From Linepithema humile (Eukaryota > Arthropoda > Insecta > Hymenoptera > Formicidae): a stretch of 64,000 bases of DNA. The position numbers were made by a program, and so were the translations under genes. Below are positions 62,887 through 64,000 of this stretch, one piece after another. The DNA is taken from contig NC_090130.1 of the NCBI RefSeq assembly GCF_040581485.1, positions 10,613,426 to 10,677,425 on the forward strand, read 5' to 3'. A model generated the notes under the pieces. That model saw only the letters and a list, made by a program, of their open reading frames with translations. It had not been told where the DNA came from and ran no database searches. Numbering within the stretch: position 1 is the stretch's first letter; each line of letters opens with the position of its first letter.

Positions 62887-63029
62887 GGGCTTGTTCGTTT
62901 TAGCTGCACTGGGGCAGCTCTGGGTCTGCTCTAAACAAGATAATACAGGACAAACTATTTATCTGTCCTGTATTATCCTGTGTAGAGCAGAACCAGAGCA
63001 GCCCCAGTGTAGCTAAAACGAACAAGCCC
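62887..63029. mobile_element. 143-bp hairpin MITE, GGGCTTGTTCG family, copy 3
   Basis: Same ends as the copies at 38441 and 39941, but the loop reads AAACTATTTATCT, the complement of the other two, so it is inserted in the opposite orientation. TAT flanks both sides. It lies 35 bp from the preceding inverted-repeat element. Confidence 0.88.
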
Positions 63030-63612
63030 TATGTGCGCTACGAGAATATGTAACTATAAAAATATATAAGTATCTTATGCGCGTAACTATCAGTGAACTT
63101 TTCACTTCTCGATTTTGTAGATCTCACATGGATTTCACTTTCAATCGAGTTTCATTGTACGATAAAAAAAAATAGTTACCTGATCATGATTTCGACAAAC
63201 TTACACGAACATTTTCACTTTTCACCTTTATACTCCTAGGGAAGAATTACTTGATCGATATCCACAACGTACTCCAATTAGGTACCTTTCGAAAGTTTAT
63301 CGGACCAAGTCGGTTCACGGCAAAAATCATCATCCTTGTAATTCCAGTTTTCACAATCTTTAAAAAAAATGGCATAGATCCCACACTTAAAAAACAAACA
63401 AGTTTTTGTCACGATATCAAAACTTATTTTCTCGAGTATGTCGCTGATTTATTATGAATATACTTAGAAATGTTTAATGTATATAATGTATAGCTGCTAC
63501 GATTTATAGTATATAGTTGTGTAGCGAAACTCCAATTTCAAAGTACAACTGTAGATTCTTTGTAAATAATTGAGCTTGTACAGGAATGCATGCGGACGAA
63601 ATCAATTTTCGC
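63030..63612. other. no gene; likely 3' region of the next minus-strand gene
   Basis: AT-rich DNA. Plus-strand TTTATT at about 63448 is AATAAA on the minus strand, about 160 bp after the stop of the partial coding region that follows. Confidence 0.4.
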
Positions 63613-64000
63613 TCATTGCGGAACCGTTGCACCAATAGGCAACACGTCCTCCGTTGCATCAGTAGTCGCAAATATTGACAGATCATCACGGTCAAGTTTT
63701 TCCGCGAGTAAACCACTATAATATAGATTAGAAATCGATCGGCTTTGATAGAAATTGCGGAATTCCTCTGTGAATACTGCCGTCGAGTGAGTCGGGACAT
63801 GTTTGGCGACTTCGTTATCGTAAGCACATTTTTGCGTCGCAGTACAATCTGTGTTTAATGCTTTTAAGACCGTCAAGTCCAGACTTGCCTCGATATAAGG
63901 TCGGGGATTCTCGTCCTCGGCGGAGGTCGATGCGGTCCTGAATAAAATATGAATGCCCTGCGAAACATCACGTGTTACGGTGAGAAGGAACCTCGCACGA
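63613..64000 (-). CDS. C-terminal part of an unrecognised protein, runs off the window
   Basis: The minus strand is open for 129 codons from the window edge to a TGA at 63613-63615. There is no start codon at the head of the frame, so this is the end of a longer protein. The translation looks like real protein, with FLLTVTRDVSQGIHILFRTA, an acidic Ser-rich patch (STSAEDENPRPY), SLDLTVLKALNTD, and a tail ending LPIGATVPQ. Possible splice acceptors exist inside the open frame (TTCGCAG at about 63959; TTATTCAG at about 63939), so the true exon may begin at either. I do not recognise a domain and give no name. Confidence 0.55.
   Translation of the reverse strand, partial: RARFLLTVTRDVSQGIHILFRTASTSAEDENPRPYIEASLDLTVLKALNTDCTATQKCAYDNEVAKHVPTHSTAVFTEEFRNFYQSRSISNLYYSGLLAEKLDRDDLSIFATTDATEDVLPIGATVPQ

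Overview
This is nuclear DNA from an animal, most likely an insect. It has spliced genes with short AT-rich introns, metazoan-only proteins (a supervillin with gelsolin-like domains and a villin headpiece; TAF12), many dinucleotide arrays and several foldback or MITE-type repeats. Hymenoptera, perhaps an ant, is my best guess, but this rests on overall texture and not on a diagnostic marker. No prokaryotic, viral or CRISPR feature was seen.

Layout. About 1-28.1 kb is gene-poor. AT-rich DNA alternates with GC-rich islands that carry GA/CT, CCG, GGTT, CTGG and GTGC arrays, including an unbroken (CT)n tract of 979 bp (12997-13975). The word GTCTAGAC recurs in four of these islands, and a promoter-like cluster sits at 26.22-26.42 kb. 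At 28445-29136 (+) I reassembled a three-exon gene for a 154-aa protein, possibly a CIMIP1/C20orf85-like ciliary protein. Between 30.1 and 33.8 kb lie two large, nearly perfect inverted repeats of 1.2 and 1.9 kb.

The gene-rich part starts at 35.3 kb. UTP4/cirhin (-, four exons, 687 aa) is followed by a cluster of at least seven short hairpin elements (38.2-40.1 kb). Next come a 23-exon supervillin gene (+, 40852-56995, 2337 aa, with one GC-AG intron) and the convergent TAF12 gene (-, 57989-59020, 189 aa). Two supervillin introns are filled largely by foldback repeats. The window ends with the C-terminal part of an unrecognised protein on the minus strand (63613-64000).

The genes do not form a pathway. 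UTP4 acts in nucleolar pre-rRNA processing, TAF12 in TFIID/SAGA transcription complexes, and supervillin at the actin-membrane cortex. Exon models were built by hand: splice phases agree across every junction and no internal stops occur, but none has been tested against transcripts.
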